Source: Pelagimonas varians
GTDB taxonomy: Bacteria; Pseudomonadota; Alphaproteobacteria; Rhodobacterales; Rhodobacteraceae
DNA length: 64,000 nt
NCBI RefSeq assembly: GCF_003208435.1
Contig: NZ_QKMF01000008.1
Location: 1 to 64,000, forward strand
Direction: 5' to 3'
The notes beneath the pieces are model-generated. The model was not told the DNA's origin. It worked only from the letters and a program-made list of their open reading frames with translations, and ran no database searches. Shown piece by piece: positions 19,107 through 27,657 of this stretch. The position numbers and the translations under genes were made by a program. Position 1 is the stretch's first letter. Each line of letters opens with the position of its first letter.

Positions 19107-20932
19107 GTGCGTCCAAACAACCTTTCGATATCACTTAGCTTCAACTCAACATACGTCGGGCGGCCGTGGTTACACTGGCCGGAATGCGGGGTTGCTTCCA
19201 TCTCGCGCAGCAGCGCGTTCATCTCTTCGGCCCGCATCCGGCGGCCTGACCGGATCGATCCATGGCACGCGACACGGCTCAGGATTGCCTCGATCTTTTC
19301 CAGAACAAGCTGACTTTGACCTAGGTCCGAAAGCTCATCCAGAATATCCAGGATCAGCGCCTTGGCATTCACTTCGCCAAGGATCGCTGGCGTTTCACGC
19401 ACGGCAATCGCACTGCCGCCAAAGGGTTCAAGGGTCAGCCCCATTTTGGTCAGCTCATCAGACACCGCCAAGATGGAGGCCGTTTCGTCCGGTGACAGTT
19501 CGACCACTTCGGGAATCAGCAAGGCCTGAGCCGCAACCCCGTTTTGCGCCATCTGGTTCTTGAGCTTTTCATAGACAAGGCGTTCGTGTGCGGCGTGCTG
19601 ATCGACCAAAACAATGCCCGTTTCGGTCTGCGCAATGATGTAGTTTTCGTGAACCTGCCCACGGGCCGCCCCAAGCGGCAATCCTTCCAGCGCAGGTTGC
19701 TCTGGCGCTGGCGTGTCCGGTTCGAAAACACGGCCAGAGTAACTATCAGACAAATCCGAAAATCCGGGCGCTTGTGCCTGATAAGATGCCAAGCGGGCAC
19801 TCGGGGATGGCCGATCCATTTGATAAACGCGTGGCTGCATCGGCTCCGGTTGCATTGCCCCCAGCGTTGCTCCGGCCACCGTGGTCGAAGCGCGATGCCC
19901 TGCCTCGGCCAAACCGTGACGCAGCGCCGAGACAATCAGCCCGCGCACCACACCCGGATCACGAAACCGAACTTCGGATTTGGCAGGGTGCACGTTGACA
20001 TCCACCTTGTGCGGATCACAATCTACAAACAGCGCCACCGCTGGATGACGTTCGCGCGACAGGAAATCCTGATAAGCCCCGCGCAGCGCGCCAATCAGCA
20101 TTTTATCCCGCACCGGACGGCCGTTGACAAAGAGGTGTTGAGCAACGGCCGTGCCGCGTGAATAAGTTGGCAGCGCGGCATATCCAGTCAGGTGAAACCC
20201 TTCGCGTTCTGCATCGATCGCCAGTGCGTTTTCGGTGAATTCCCCGCCCATCACACGGCCCAAACGTCCGCGCAACGCGTCAAACAAATCACCCGTCTCA
20301 GGTTCAACCCGAAATGTAACCCGATCTTTGCCGCCGGACACATCCCGCAAGATGAAGCCAACCGAAGGTTCGGCCATCGCCAATCGCTTGATCACATCGC
20401 TAATCGCCATCATCTCGGCCCTGTCCGACCGGAGGAATTTCAACCGTGCCGGCGTGGCAAAGAACAGATCGCGCAGGGTCACAACGGTGCCGCCGTTCAA
20501 GGCACAGGGTTTCAGGGCAGATTTTTCGCCGCCTTCAACACTCAGCTCAACCGCTTCGAACCCTTGAGCGCGACTTTGGATGGTTAAACGGCCGACAGCC
20601 CCAAGACTGGGCAAAGCTTCGCCGCGAAACCCGAACGAATGGATGTTCAACAGGTCCGAGCCATCAATTTTGGACGTCGCATGCCGTGACAAGGCCAAAG
20701 GCAACTCATCTCCGGTCATGCCGCAGCCATCATCTGTGATCCGGATTAGCGTCTTGCCACCATCCGCAATTTCGATTTCGACACGGCGCGCACCGGCATC
20801 GATGGCGTTCTCTACCAGTTCTTTGACCGCTGACGCAGGGCGTTCCACCACCTCACCAGCAGCAATCCGGTTGATAGAGGCATCGTCAAGTTGACGGATA
20901 ACTGGGCGCATATTGGGGGCTTGGGTGTTCAT
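19103..20932 (-). CDS. mutL: MutL, DNA mismatch repair endonuclease
   Basis: A 609-residue GHKL ATPase. ATP motifs are seen in NRIAAGEVVERPASAVKEL, ITDDGCGM and GFRGEAL. The C-terminal domain has DQHAAHERLVYE, the metal-binding DQHA-x2-E-x4-E endonuclease motif, plus ACHGSIR and the terminal C-x-H-GRPT. This marks the nicking type of MutL found in bacteria without MutH. The start at 20932 begins four residues before the conserved region family members share; the open frame extends 35 codons upstream without support. Confidence 0.95.
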   Translation of the reverse strand: MNTQAPNMRPVIRQLDDASINRIAAGEVVERPASAVKELVENAIDAGARRVEIEIADGGKTLIRITDDGCGMTGDELPLALSRHATSKIDGSDLLNIHSFGFRGEALPSLGAVGRLTIQSRAQGFEAVELSVEGGEKSALKPCALNGGTVVTLRDLFFATPARLKFLRSDRAEMMAISDVIKRLAMAEPSVGFILRDVSGGKDRVTFRVEPETGDLFDALRGRLGRVMGGEFTENALAIDAEREGFHLTGYAALPTYSRGTAVAQHLFVNGRPVRDKMLIGALRGAYQDFLSRERHPAVALFVDCDPHKVDVNVHPAKSEVRFRDPGVVRGLIVSALRHGLAEAGHRASTTVAGATLGAMQPEPMQPRVYQMDRPSPSARLASYQAQAPGFSDLSDSYSGRVFEPDTPAPEQPALEGLPLGAARGQVHENYIIAQTETGIVLVDQHAAHERLVYEKLKNQMAQNGVAAQALLIPEVVELSPDETASILAVSDELTKMGLTLEPFGGSAIAVRETPAILGEVNAKALILDILDELSDLGQSQLVLEKIEAILSRVACHGSIRSGRRMRAEEMNALLREMEATPHSGQCNHGRPTYVELKLSDIERLFGRT

Positions 20933-21108
20933 GCCACTAAATTTAGCAGAGCCGCTGCGATTCTGAAACAAAGAATGAACAAACCAGCGCATCAACATCA
21001 GGTCACCGCAAAAGTAAGAACGCTCCAAAAGTCGCATATCTAAAGCAACTTTATGTCTCTAGCTTTGACCTAACAGATAGAGAAGTTCGTGTAACAGGAG
21101 TATGCAAA

Positions 21109-21210
21109 ATGCCAGTTTCCCTCGTCGCTTATGAAACCATCAGCAACATTTATGGCGCGGCCTTCGCCAAGGTTTGGTTTCGCCCAGTTTCAGCCACTCG
21201 GCGCTCCTAA
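21109..21210 (+). CDS. Possible 33-residue small protein
   Basis: An ATG with AGGAG eight bases upstream opens a frame of 33 codons ending in TAA; the peptide is MPVSLVAYETISNIYGAAFA followed by KVWFRPVSATRRS. It is amphipathic in the middle with a basic tail. It lies in a 250-bp gap between mutL and the aminotransferase. I know no family for it; it may also be chance. Confidence 0.3.
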   Translation: MPVSLVAYETISNIYGAAFAKVWFRPVSATRRS

Positions 21211-21289
21211 ACACAAATTCATGCATCCCAAATTGATCGGGTTTGTTCCAGCATGCATGTGTAATGCCGGAACACAATTGCGCGGCGGC

Positions 21290-22675
21290 CTAAGCCATCA
21301 ACCCCTGCGCTTGAAGCGCAACCAGCGTTTCATCAAGGCTGAGACGCGCGCGTTCGACCAGCGTATCAATCTCGTCGCGTGAAATCACCAGTGGCGGAGA
21401 GATAATCATCCGGTCTCCCACGTGCCGCATGATCAGGTTGTTGGCAAAACAGCGTTCGCGGCAGATAAACCCAACGGTCCCGACATCCGAGGTAAAAGGC
21501 GCACGGATGGCTTTGTTCGGTGTCAAAGCAAGCGACCCCATCATGCCAATAATCTTGACCTCACCCACCAAAGGGTGATCGCCAAGGCTTTCGAAGCGCT
21601 CCTTTAGATAGGGGCCGGTATCGTCGCGGACCCGCTCGACGATCTTTTCATCTTCCATAATGCGCAGGTTTTCCAGCGCGACGGCGCAGGCCACCGGGTG
21701 ACCGGAATATGTATAGCCGTGGTTAAACTCGACACCGCCGATGACCTCGGCCACCTCGTCGCAAACAATAGACCCGCCGATCGGCTGATAGCCTGATGAC
21801 AGGCCTTTTGCGATGGTCATGATATGCGGGCGCAGGCCAAGCGCCTGCGATGCAAACCAGTTGCCTGTCCGGCCAAATCCGCAGATCACTTCGTCCGCAA
21901 TTAACAAAATCCCGTATTTGTCGACGATGCGCTGGATTTCAGGCCAATAGGTATCAGGTGCAATAATCACGCCACCCGCCCCCTGCACCGGCTCTGCGAT
22001 AAAGGCCGCAACCCTGTCGGCCCCGATCTCAAGGATCTTTTCCTCAAGCTGACGTGCGCGCTCAAGCCCAAATTCATCAGGACTCATATCGCCGCCTTCT
22101 GACCACCAGTTGGGCTGATCGATATGTTCGATACCGTCCAGAACACCGCCCTGTTCGTGCATGCCCTTCATGCCGCCAAGACTCATCGCGCCAACGGTCG
22201 ACCCGTGATACCCGTTCCAGCGTCCGATAATCACATTGCGATCAGGTTGCCCTTTGGCCTGCCAGTAGGTTCGCACCATGCGCAAATTGGTGTCATTTGC
22301 TTCTGACCCGGACCCCGCAAAAAAGACCGAGTTAAGGTCCCCCGGAGCCAGTTCTGCCAGCCGGGCCGCCAGGGCGATTGCCGGGACATGCGAGGTTTGA
22401 AAAAAGGTGTTGTAGTAGGGCAGCTCCAACATCTGCCGTTTGGCAGCTTCGGCCAATTCTTCGCGGCCGTAGCCAATGTTGACGCACCACAGGCCCGCCA
22501 TCGCATCCAAAATGCGGTTGCCGTCACTATCAGTCAGCCAGCAGCCTGATGCACGGGTTACAACGCGCGCGCCCTTATCGCCCAATTCCGAGTTATTGGT
22601 GAAGGGATGCATGTGGTGTGCAGCGTCGACGCGGCGCAGCTCTTCGGAAGGTGTGTTGGTGGATAAAATGGTCAT
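21290..22675 (-). CDS. Class III aminotransferase, probably putrescine/polyamine-pyruvate aminotransferase
   Basis: A 461-residue PLP enzyme of the omega-aminotransferase group. The PLP lysine is in MTIAKGLSSGYQP, the cofactor Asp in LLIADEVICGFGRTG, and GSGSEANDT and NGYHGSTVGAMS are typical. It transfers a terminal amino group to pyruvate or another oxo acid. The neighbouring polyamine importer and amine oxidase suggest putrescine or a related amine (SpuC-like), but beta-alanine or taurine cannot be excluded from sequence. The start at 22675 has GAGG upstream. Confidence 0.85.
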   Translation of the reverse strand: MTILSTNTPSEELRRVDAAHHMHPFTNNSELGDKGARVVTRASGCWLTDSDGNRILDAMAGLWCVNIGYGREELAEAAKRQMLELPYYNTFFQTSHVPAIALAARLAELAPGDLNSVFFAGSGSEANDTNLRMVRTYWQAKGQPDRNVIIGRWNGYHGSTVGAMSLGGMKGMHEQGGVLDGIEHIDQPNWWSEGGDMSPDEFGLERARQLEEKILEIGADRVAAFIAEPVQGAGGVIIAPDTYWPEIQRIVDKYGILLIADEVICGFGRTGNWFASQALGLRPHIMTIAKGLSSGYQPIGGSIVCDEVAEVIGGVEFNHGYTYSGHPVACAVALENLRIMEDEKIVERVRDDTGPYLKERFESLGDHPLVGEVKIIGMMGSLALTPNKAIRAPFTSDVGTVGFICRERCFANNLIMRHVGDRMIISPPLVISRDEIDTLVERARLSLDETLVALQAQGLMA

Positions 22676-22790
22676 GGGACTGGCCTCTAATAGGGTCACC
22701 GCAAGAATATGATCAAATTCCCAGCTGTCAATCACTGTGAACAGTTGAACCATGCCCAAGCTGCACATTTTGCAAACATCAAGCTGAAAC

Positions 22791-23465
22791 CTAGACCTGA
22801 TCTTGCAGCAAGGACTGCCGGATCATGTCCATGCCTTGAACCACATCGTCTTGCATCGCCTTCATCGCACCTTCGGCGTGGCCAAGTTTTAGGGCAGCAA
22901 GCAGTTCCTTGTGGCGGTCCGGTAGGTTCTTGGTTCCAAATTGTCCGCATACGATTCGAAGGGAGGGCCCAAACCGCAGCCACAGCCCCTCAATCATAGC
23001 GGTCAAGATCGGAGCCTCTGCAAGCCGGTTCAACGCCTCATGAAAGGCGTGGTTCTCACGAAGATACAAAGGCACATCGCCGCGTTCAATCGCCTGATCG
23101 AGTCGCTCATCAATAGCCGTCAACAGATCTATGTCCTCTGGCTTGATCCGTATTGCAGCCTTTTTGGCAAGCATCGGTTCAAGCGCAAGCCGGGCCTCAA
23201 TCAATTCTTCGACGGCCGGCAAATCCAACTCTGGAACCATAATCCGGCGGTTCCCAAGCGCCAACAAAGCCCCCTCTGCCGTTAACCGGCGCAGAGCTTC
23301 CCTTACTGGTGTCATTCCAACACCCAAACGCTCTACAAGTCCTTGAATAGTCAGGGCTTCTCCGGGCTTAAATACGCCGAACAGAATAGATTCCCGCAAA
23401 TCGCGATAAACCTGCTCATGCGCTGGTAACCCTACACTTTCGGCTCTTCGTGCCTGTGTTTTCAT
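22791..23465 (-). CDS. GntR family regulator, FCD (FadR-like) type
   Basis: A 224-residue regulator with an N-terminal winged helix (ESILFGVFKPGEALTIQGLVERLGV, MTPVREALRRLTAEG) and an all-helical FCD ligand domain (~95-220), which often binds a metal and a small carboxylate. Divergent from the transporter operon and parallel to the aminotransferase it lies upstream of, so it probably controls both. The ATG at 23465 has GGAAGTG nearby. Inverted repeats in the divergent gap are candidate sites. Confidence 0.88.
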   Translation of the reverse strand: MKTQARRAESVGLPAHEQVYRDLRESILFGVFKPGEALTIQGLVERLGVGMTPVREALRRLTAEGALLALGNRRIMVPELDLPAVEELIEARLALEPMLAKKAAIRIKPEDIDLLTAIDERLDQAIERGDVPLYLRENHAFHEALNRLAEAPILTAMIEGLWLRFGPSLRIVCGQFGTKNLPDRHKELLAALKLGHAEGAMKAMQDDVVQGMDMIRQSLLQDQV

Positions 23466-23487
23466 CAATTCACTTCCCGTAGTCTAT

Positions 23488-23508
23488 CAAGGTCAATCCG
23501 AGACCTTG
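23488..23508. promoter_or_regulatory. Inverted repeat upstream of the GntR gene
   Basis: CAAGGTC, seven-base spacer, GACCTTG: perfect 7-bp arms, 23 bp from the regulator start codon. Could be an autoregulatory operator or a leader hairpin. Confidence 0.35.
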
Positions 23509-23539
23509 CCGAGGTAATTCTTCCGTGCAAGCATCGCAA

Positions 23540-23561
23540 AAGTTGCTTTGCAACGCAACTT
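23540..23561. promoter_or_regulatory. Nested palindrome in the gntR-transporter gap (operator candidate)
   Basis: GTTGC-TTT-GCAAC (23542-23554) sits inside a wider repeat AAGTTGC...GCAACTT (23540-23561). It lies 58 bp upstream of the binding-protein start and between the two divergent genes, the usual place for a GntR operator. Confidence 0.45.
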
Positions 23562-23618
23562 ATGATCAAAATTCGCAGACGGGGCAAAAAAGACCCTGAG
23601 TCCAGCTAGGAGAATAAG

Positions 23619-24704
23619 ATGATCAAGACATGCACCACGTTGACTGCCATGCTAGCGCTGATCGCCGGAATGGCCAGCGCGGATGAGGTCCGCGTTTACA
23701 ACTGGTCCGATTATATCGACGAAGCTTTGTTGCAAAAATTCGAAGAAGAGTCCGGCTTAACGCTCATCTATGACGTTTTTGACAGCAACGAGCTGCTCGA
23801 AACCAAAATGCTGGCCGGTGGTTCTGGCTATGATGTCGTGGTGCCAACCGGCGGCTTCTTGCAACGGCAAATTCAGGCTGGGGCGTTTCAGCCTTTGGAC
23901 AAGTCCAAGCTGACAAACTACGGCAATCTTTGGGATGTGATTCAAACGCGCACCGCCCAATTTGACCCCGAGAACACTTACGCAATCAACTATATGTGGG
24001 GCACCACTGGCATTGGTGTAAATACCGCCAAGATCAAAGAAACCTTGGGTGACGATGCCCCAATCGACAGCCTCGCCTTGGTCTTTGACCCTGCGAATAT
24101 GGAAAAACTTGCGGGTTGCGGCGTGCATTTCCTTGACGCCCCGGACGAGATGATCCCGGCGGCGCTGACCTATTTGGGCATTGACCCCAACACCAACGAA
24201 AAAGACGATTTAGAAAAAGCCGCCGCCGTGTTGGAAGCCGTTCGCCCGCACATCCAAAAATTCCACTCAAGCGAATACATCAATGCGCTGGCAAATGGTG
24301 ACATCTGTGTTGCCGTAGGGTGGTCTGGCGATATCTTGCAGGCCCGCGACCGCGCAGCCGAGGCTGCTGCTGGTGTAGACATCGTTTATAACGCTCCCAA
24401 AGAAGGCGCGTTGATGTGGTTTGATATGATGGCCATTCCCGTCGATGCCCCGAACCCCGAGGGTGCGCATCAATTCTTGAACTTCATCCTTGATGCTCAA
24501 AACATGGCTGCCGCGTCGAACTATGTATTCTATGCAAATGGCAACAAGGCCGCACAGGAATTCCTTGATCAGGCGTTGATCGAAGACCCTGCGATCTACC
24601 CGTCGCCCGAGGCGCTGGATGCGACTTATATCAAGGATCCGTATCCGGCCAAAGTTCAGCGGGTCGCGACCCGCCTTTGGACTCGTATCAAATCAGGAAT
24701 CTAA
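23619..24704 (+). CDS. Polyamine-type periplasmic binding protein (PotD/PotF family)
   Basis: A 361-residue exported protein: signal peptide to about residue 21 (GMASA-DEVR), then the polyamine-binding family opening EVRVYNWSDYIDEALLQKFEEESG, GYDVVVPTG and the mid-protein NYMWGTTGIGVN. It delivers putrescine, spermidine or a similar amine to the permeases encoded just downstream. AGGAGAATAAG precedes the ATG. Ligand choice cannot be read without modelling the pocket. Confidence 0.9.
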   Translation: MIKTCTTLTAMLALIAGMASADEVRVYNWSDYIDEALLQKFEEESGLTLIYDVFDSNELLETKMLAGGSGYDVVVPTGGFLQRQIQAGAFQPLDKSKLTNYGNLWDVIQTRTAQFDPENTYAINYMWGTTGIGVNTAKIKETLGDDAPIDSLALVFDPANMEKLAGCGVHFLDAPDEMIPAALTYLGIDPNTNEKDDLEKAAAVLEAVRPHIQKFHSSEYINALANGDICVAVGWSGDILQARDRAAEAAAGVDIVYNAPKEGALMWFDMMAIPVDAPNPEGAHQFLNFILDAQNMAAASNYVFYANGNKAAQEFLDQALIEDPAIYPSPEALDATYIKDPYPAKVQRVATRLWTRIKSGI

Positions 24705-24720
24705 TCCCTTAATACAAATC

Positions 24721-24750
24721 GGCCTGCACCCGATAGTTTCGGGGCAGGCC
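24721..24750 (+). terminator. Intercistronic hairpin after the binding-protein gene
   Basis: GGCCTGC (24721-24727) pairs with GCAGGCC (24744-24750), with an additional CCC/GGG inside. There is no T run. A hairpin here typically protects the upstream message and leaves more binding protein than permease. Confidence 0.55.
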
Positions 24751-24769
24751 CCATTAAACGGGAAGAGAC

Positions 24770-25897
24770 ATGGCGCAATCCGTCTTCGCACCCTGGGAAG
24801 ATTCCCAGCAAAAACCATTGATCGAATTTGTGAACGTCACCAAACGGTTTGGCGATTTTACGGCGATCGACAACCTGTCTCAGAAAATCTTCGAGCGTGA
24901 GTTTTTCGCCCTGCTCGGCCCTTCTGGCTGCGGCAAGACGACAATGATGCGAATGCTCGGCGGGTTTGAAACTCCGACCGAAGGGAAAATTTTGCTGGCG
25001 GGACAGGACATTGGCAATGTGCCGCCAAACAAGCGGGCAGTGAACATGATGTTCCAAAGCTACGCGTTGTTTCCGCATCTGTCCGTTTGGGAAAACATTG
25101 CATTCGGATTGAAACGCGAAGGCCAGCCCAAGGATCAGATCGCCGCACGCGTTGATGAAATGTTGCGTCTCACCCGATTGGAAAAGTTCGCCCGCCGAAA
25201 ACCGCACCAGATATCCGGTGGTCAACGCCAGCGAGTTGCATTGGCGCGGTCTTTGGCAAAAGCCCCAAAGCTGCTTTTGCTTGATGAACCCCTTGGGGCG
25301 CTGGACAAAAAGCTGCGGCACGAAACCCAGTTTGAACTAATGGACATTCAAGAAAGCACTGGCACAACCTTTGTCATTGTCACCCATGACCAAGAAGAGG
25401 CGATGACCGTCGCCAGCCGCGTAGCCGTGATGGATCACGGAAAGATCGTTCAGGTTTCAACCCCCGATGTGATCTACGAAGCCCCGAATTCTGTCTATGT
25501 CGCTGATTTTATTGGCGACGTGAACCTGATCGAAGGCAATGCGACCAAGGCCGAATCTGGGGTGCAAATTACATGGGGTGAGAATACAGCCCCCTTGGTT
25601 TCCACAAATTCGGATCAGGCGCTGGCCGGAAAGCGGGTTGTCTTGGCCCTGAGACCCGAGAAAGTCAGCATTTCAGTCGAACGGCCAGATGCTCCGAATG
25701 TCTTGCGCGGCAAGGTGATCGACATTGCCTATCTCGGGAACTTGTCGACCTATCATGTGCAGTTGGAGACCGGCACGATGGTCAAGGCACAGATTGCGAA
25801 CACCCGGCGCGTGTCCAGACGTCAGATCACTTGGGAAGACAGCGTGTGGCTCAGCTTTTCCGCCACGGCTGCGGTGGTGCTGGAGGGCGGCATATGA
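24770..25897 (+). CDS. Polyamine ABC transporter ATPase (PotA/PotG family)
   Basis: A 375-residue ATPase. Walker A GPSGCGKTT, Q-loop MMFQSYALFPHLSV, signature ISGGQRQRVALARSL, Walker B LLLLDEPLGALD and switch His in VTHDQEEAM are all intact; a TOBE domain (~290-370) follows. It powers import through the two permeases downstream. The extended N-terminus (about 20 residues before the first strand) is common in this family. Confidence 0.93.
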   Translation: MAQSVFAPWEDSQQKPLIEFVNVTKRFGDFTAIDNLSQKIFEREFFALLGPSGCGKTTMMRMLGGFETPTEGKILLAGQDIGNVPPNKRAVNMMFQSYALFPHLSVWENIAFGLKREGQPKDQIAARVDEMLRLTRLEKFARRKPHQISGGQRQRVALARSLAKAPKLLLLDEPLGALDKKLRHETQFELMDIQESTGTTFVIVTHDQEEAMTVASRVAVMDHGKIVQVSTPDVIYEAPNSVYVADFIGDVNLIEGNATKAESGVQITWGENTAPLVSTNSDQALAGKRVVLALRPEKVSISVERPDAPNVLRGKVIDIAYLGNLSTYHVQLETGTMVKAQIANTRRVSRRQITWEDSVWLSFSATAAVVLEGGI

Positions 25898-25951
25898 CCG
25901 GCAGCCCATCCCCAGCACAATCGGCCAACCACCCAAAAGAGGACACATAAG

Positions 25952-26842
25952 ATGCGCCGCCTTGCCCTGATCGCATTTCCCTATGTCTGGCTGCTGGCCC
26001 TCTTTTTGATCCCCTTTGCCATCGTCTTCAAAATCTCACTCTCGGATGCCGCCATTGCCCGCCCGCCCTACCTGCCGTTGCTTGAACTCTCCGAAGGATG
26101 GGACGGGTTTAAGGCATTCCTCGCAGAGCTGGACTTCGAAAACTACGTGTTTTTGACTGAGGATGATCTCTACTGGAAAGCATACCTCAGCTCGCTCAAA
26201 ATTGCCTTTTTTTCGACCGTGATCACTTTGGGTGTCGGTTATCCGATTGCCTATGGCATGGCACGTGCACCGGATGAATGGCGCCCGACACTGCTGATGC
26301 TGATTATCTTGCCATTCTGGACCAGCTTTTTGATCCGTGTCTACGCATGGAAAGGCATTCTCAGCAACGAAGGCGTTCTGAACCAAGCCCTGCTTGGCCT
26401 CGGGGTTATCAATGAACCCTTGACGATTTTGAACACAAACACCGCTGTCTATATTGGCATCGTATACACCTATCTGCCGTTTATGGTTTTGCCGATCTAC
26501 TCCGCCTTGGAAAAGCTGGACGATTCATTACTTGAGGCCGCCGAAGACCTTGGATGTTCAAAAATTCAGGCTTTTTGGCTGGTCACCTTTCCACTGTCGC
26601 GCGGCGGCGTGTTGGCGGGGTGCTTTTTGGTGTTCATCCCCGTCATCGGCGAATTTGTCATCCCATCCCTTTTGGGTGGATCAGGCACGCTGATGATCGG
26701 CAAGATCTTGTTTGAAGAATTCTTTGCCAACCGCGATTGGCCGGTTGCCAGCGCTGTGGCGGTCATCTTGCTGCTGATCTTGATCGTGCCGATTGTGCTG
26801 TTCCAACTCAACCAGCAAAAGCAACAGGAGGCCGAGCGATGA
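25952..26842 (+). CDS. Polyamine ABC transporter permease 1 (PotB/PotH family)
   Basis: A 296-residue inner-membrane protein with about six membrane segments and the EAA loop ...LEAAEDLGCSKIQAFWLVTFPLS, which docks to the ATPase. It follows the ATPase gene by 54 bp with AGAGGACAC as ribosome site, and ends in a 4-bp ATGA overlap with the second permease. Confidence 0.92.
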   Translation: MRRLALIAFPYVWLLALFLIPFAIVFKISLSDAAIARPPYLPLLELSEGWDGFKAFLAELDFENYVFLTEDDLYWKAYLSSLKIAFFSTVITLGVGYPIAYGMARAPDEWRPTLLMLIILPFWTSFLIRVYAWKGILSNEGVLNQALLGLGVINEPLTILNTNTAVYIGIVYTYLPFMVLPIYSALEKLDDSLLEAAEDLGCSKIQAFWLVTFPLSRGGVLAGCFLVFIPVIGEFVIPSLLGGSGTLMIGKILFEEFFANRDWPVASAVAVILLLILIVPIVLFQLNQQKQQEAER

Positions 26843-27657
26843 GACGGTTTTCTTGGTTCAACGCCACCTCCTTGACGCTTGGCTTTGCCTTTTTGTACCT
26901 GCCAATGATCATCTTGGTCGTTTACAGCTTCAACGCTTCACGGCTTGTTACGGTTTGGGCGGGGTTTTCAACCAAATGGTATGGCGAGCTGTTCCAGAAC
27001 AAAGATTTTCTCAATGCGGCATGGGTCACCATCAAAGTTGCTTTTTTTGCCTCTACGTTTGCCACAGTGCTCGGCACCATGGCCGCCTATGTATTGGTCC
27101 GTGCCGGTCGCTTTCCGGGGCGCACGTTGTTTTCCGGGATGATTTATGCGCCGCTTGTGATGCCCGAAGTCATCACCGGTTTGTCACTACTGCTGCTCTT
27201 TATCGGAATTGGGCTCGATCGGGGGATTGTGACTGTGATCCTCGCGCATACAACCTTCGCTATGTGCTATGTCTCGGTTGTTGTCAGCTCGCGACTCGTC
27301 AGCTTTGATCAATCGCTGGAAGAAGCCGCGCTGGATTTGGGCTGCACACCATTCGAAGCTTTTCGCTTGGTCACCCTGCCGATCATCGCGCCTGCGGTGA
27401 TTTCTGGATGGTTGTTGGCGTTTACGCTGTCCCTTGATGATTTGGTGATTGCCTCGTTCACTACCGGCCCCGGTGCGACTACCCTGCCAATCAAGGTCTT
27501 TTCAGCGGTTCGGCTTGGCGTTAGCCCTGAAATCAACGCTCTGTCGACCATTATGATCGGGATTGTCACCTTTGGCGTCATAACCGCATCGCTCATTTCC
27601 AAACACACAGCTGTCAAACAAGCCCGCGAAGAACGTGCTGCCGAACGGTCTGCATGA
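26839..27657 (+). CDS. Polyamine ABC transporter permease 2 (PotC/PotI family)
   Basis: A 272-residue membrane protein with about six segments and EAA loop EEAALDLGCTPFEAFRLVTLPIIAP. The ATG at 26839 overlaps the previous stop (ATGA); a longer frame starting at 26737 would run inside the preceding gene and is not used. The protein's own stop overlaps the next start by 4 bp. Confidence 0.93.
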   Translation: MRRFSWFNATSLTLGFAFLYLPMIILVVYSFNASRLVTVWAGFSTKWYGELFQNKDFLNAAWVTIKVAFFASTFATVLGTMAAYVLVRAGRFPGRTLFSGMIYAPLVMPEVITGLSLLLLFIGIGLDRGIVTVILAHTTFAMCYVSVVVSSRLVSFDQSLEEAALDLGCTPFEAFRLVTLPIIAPAVISGWLLAFTLSLDDLVIASFTTGPGATTLPIKVFSAVRLGVSPEINALSTIMIGIVTFGVITASLISKHTAVKQAREERAAERSA

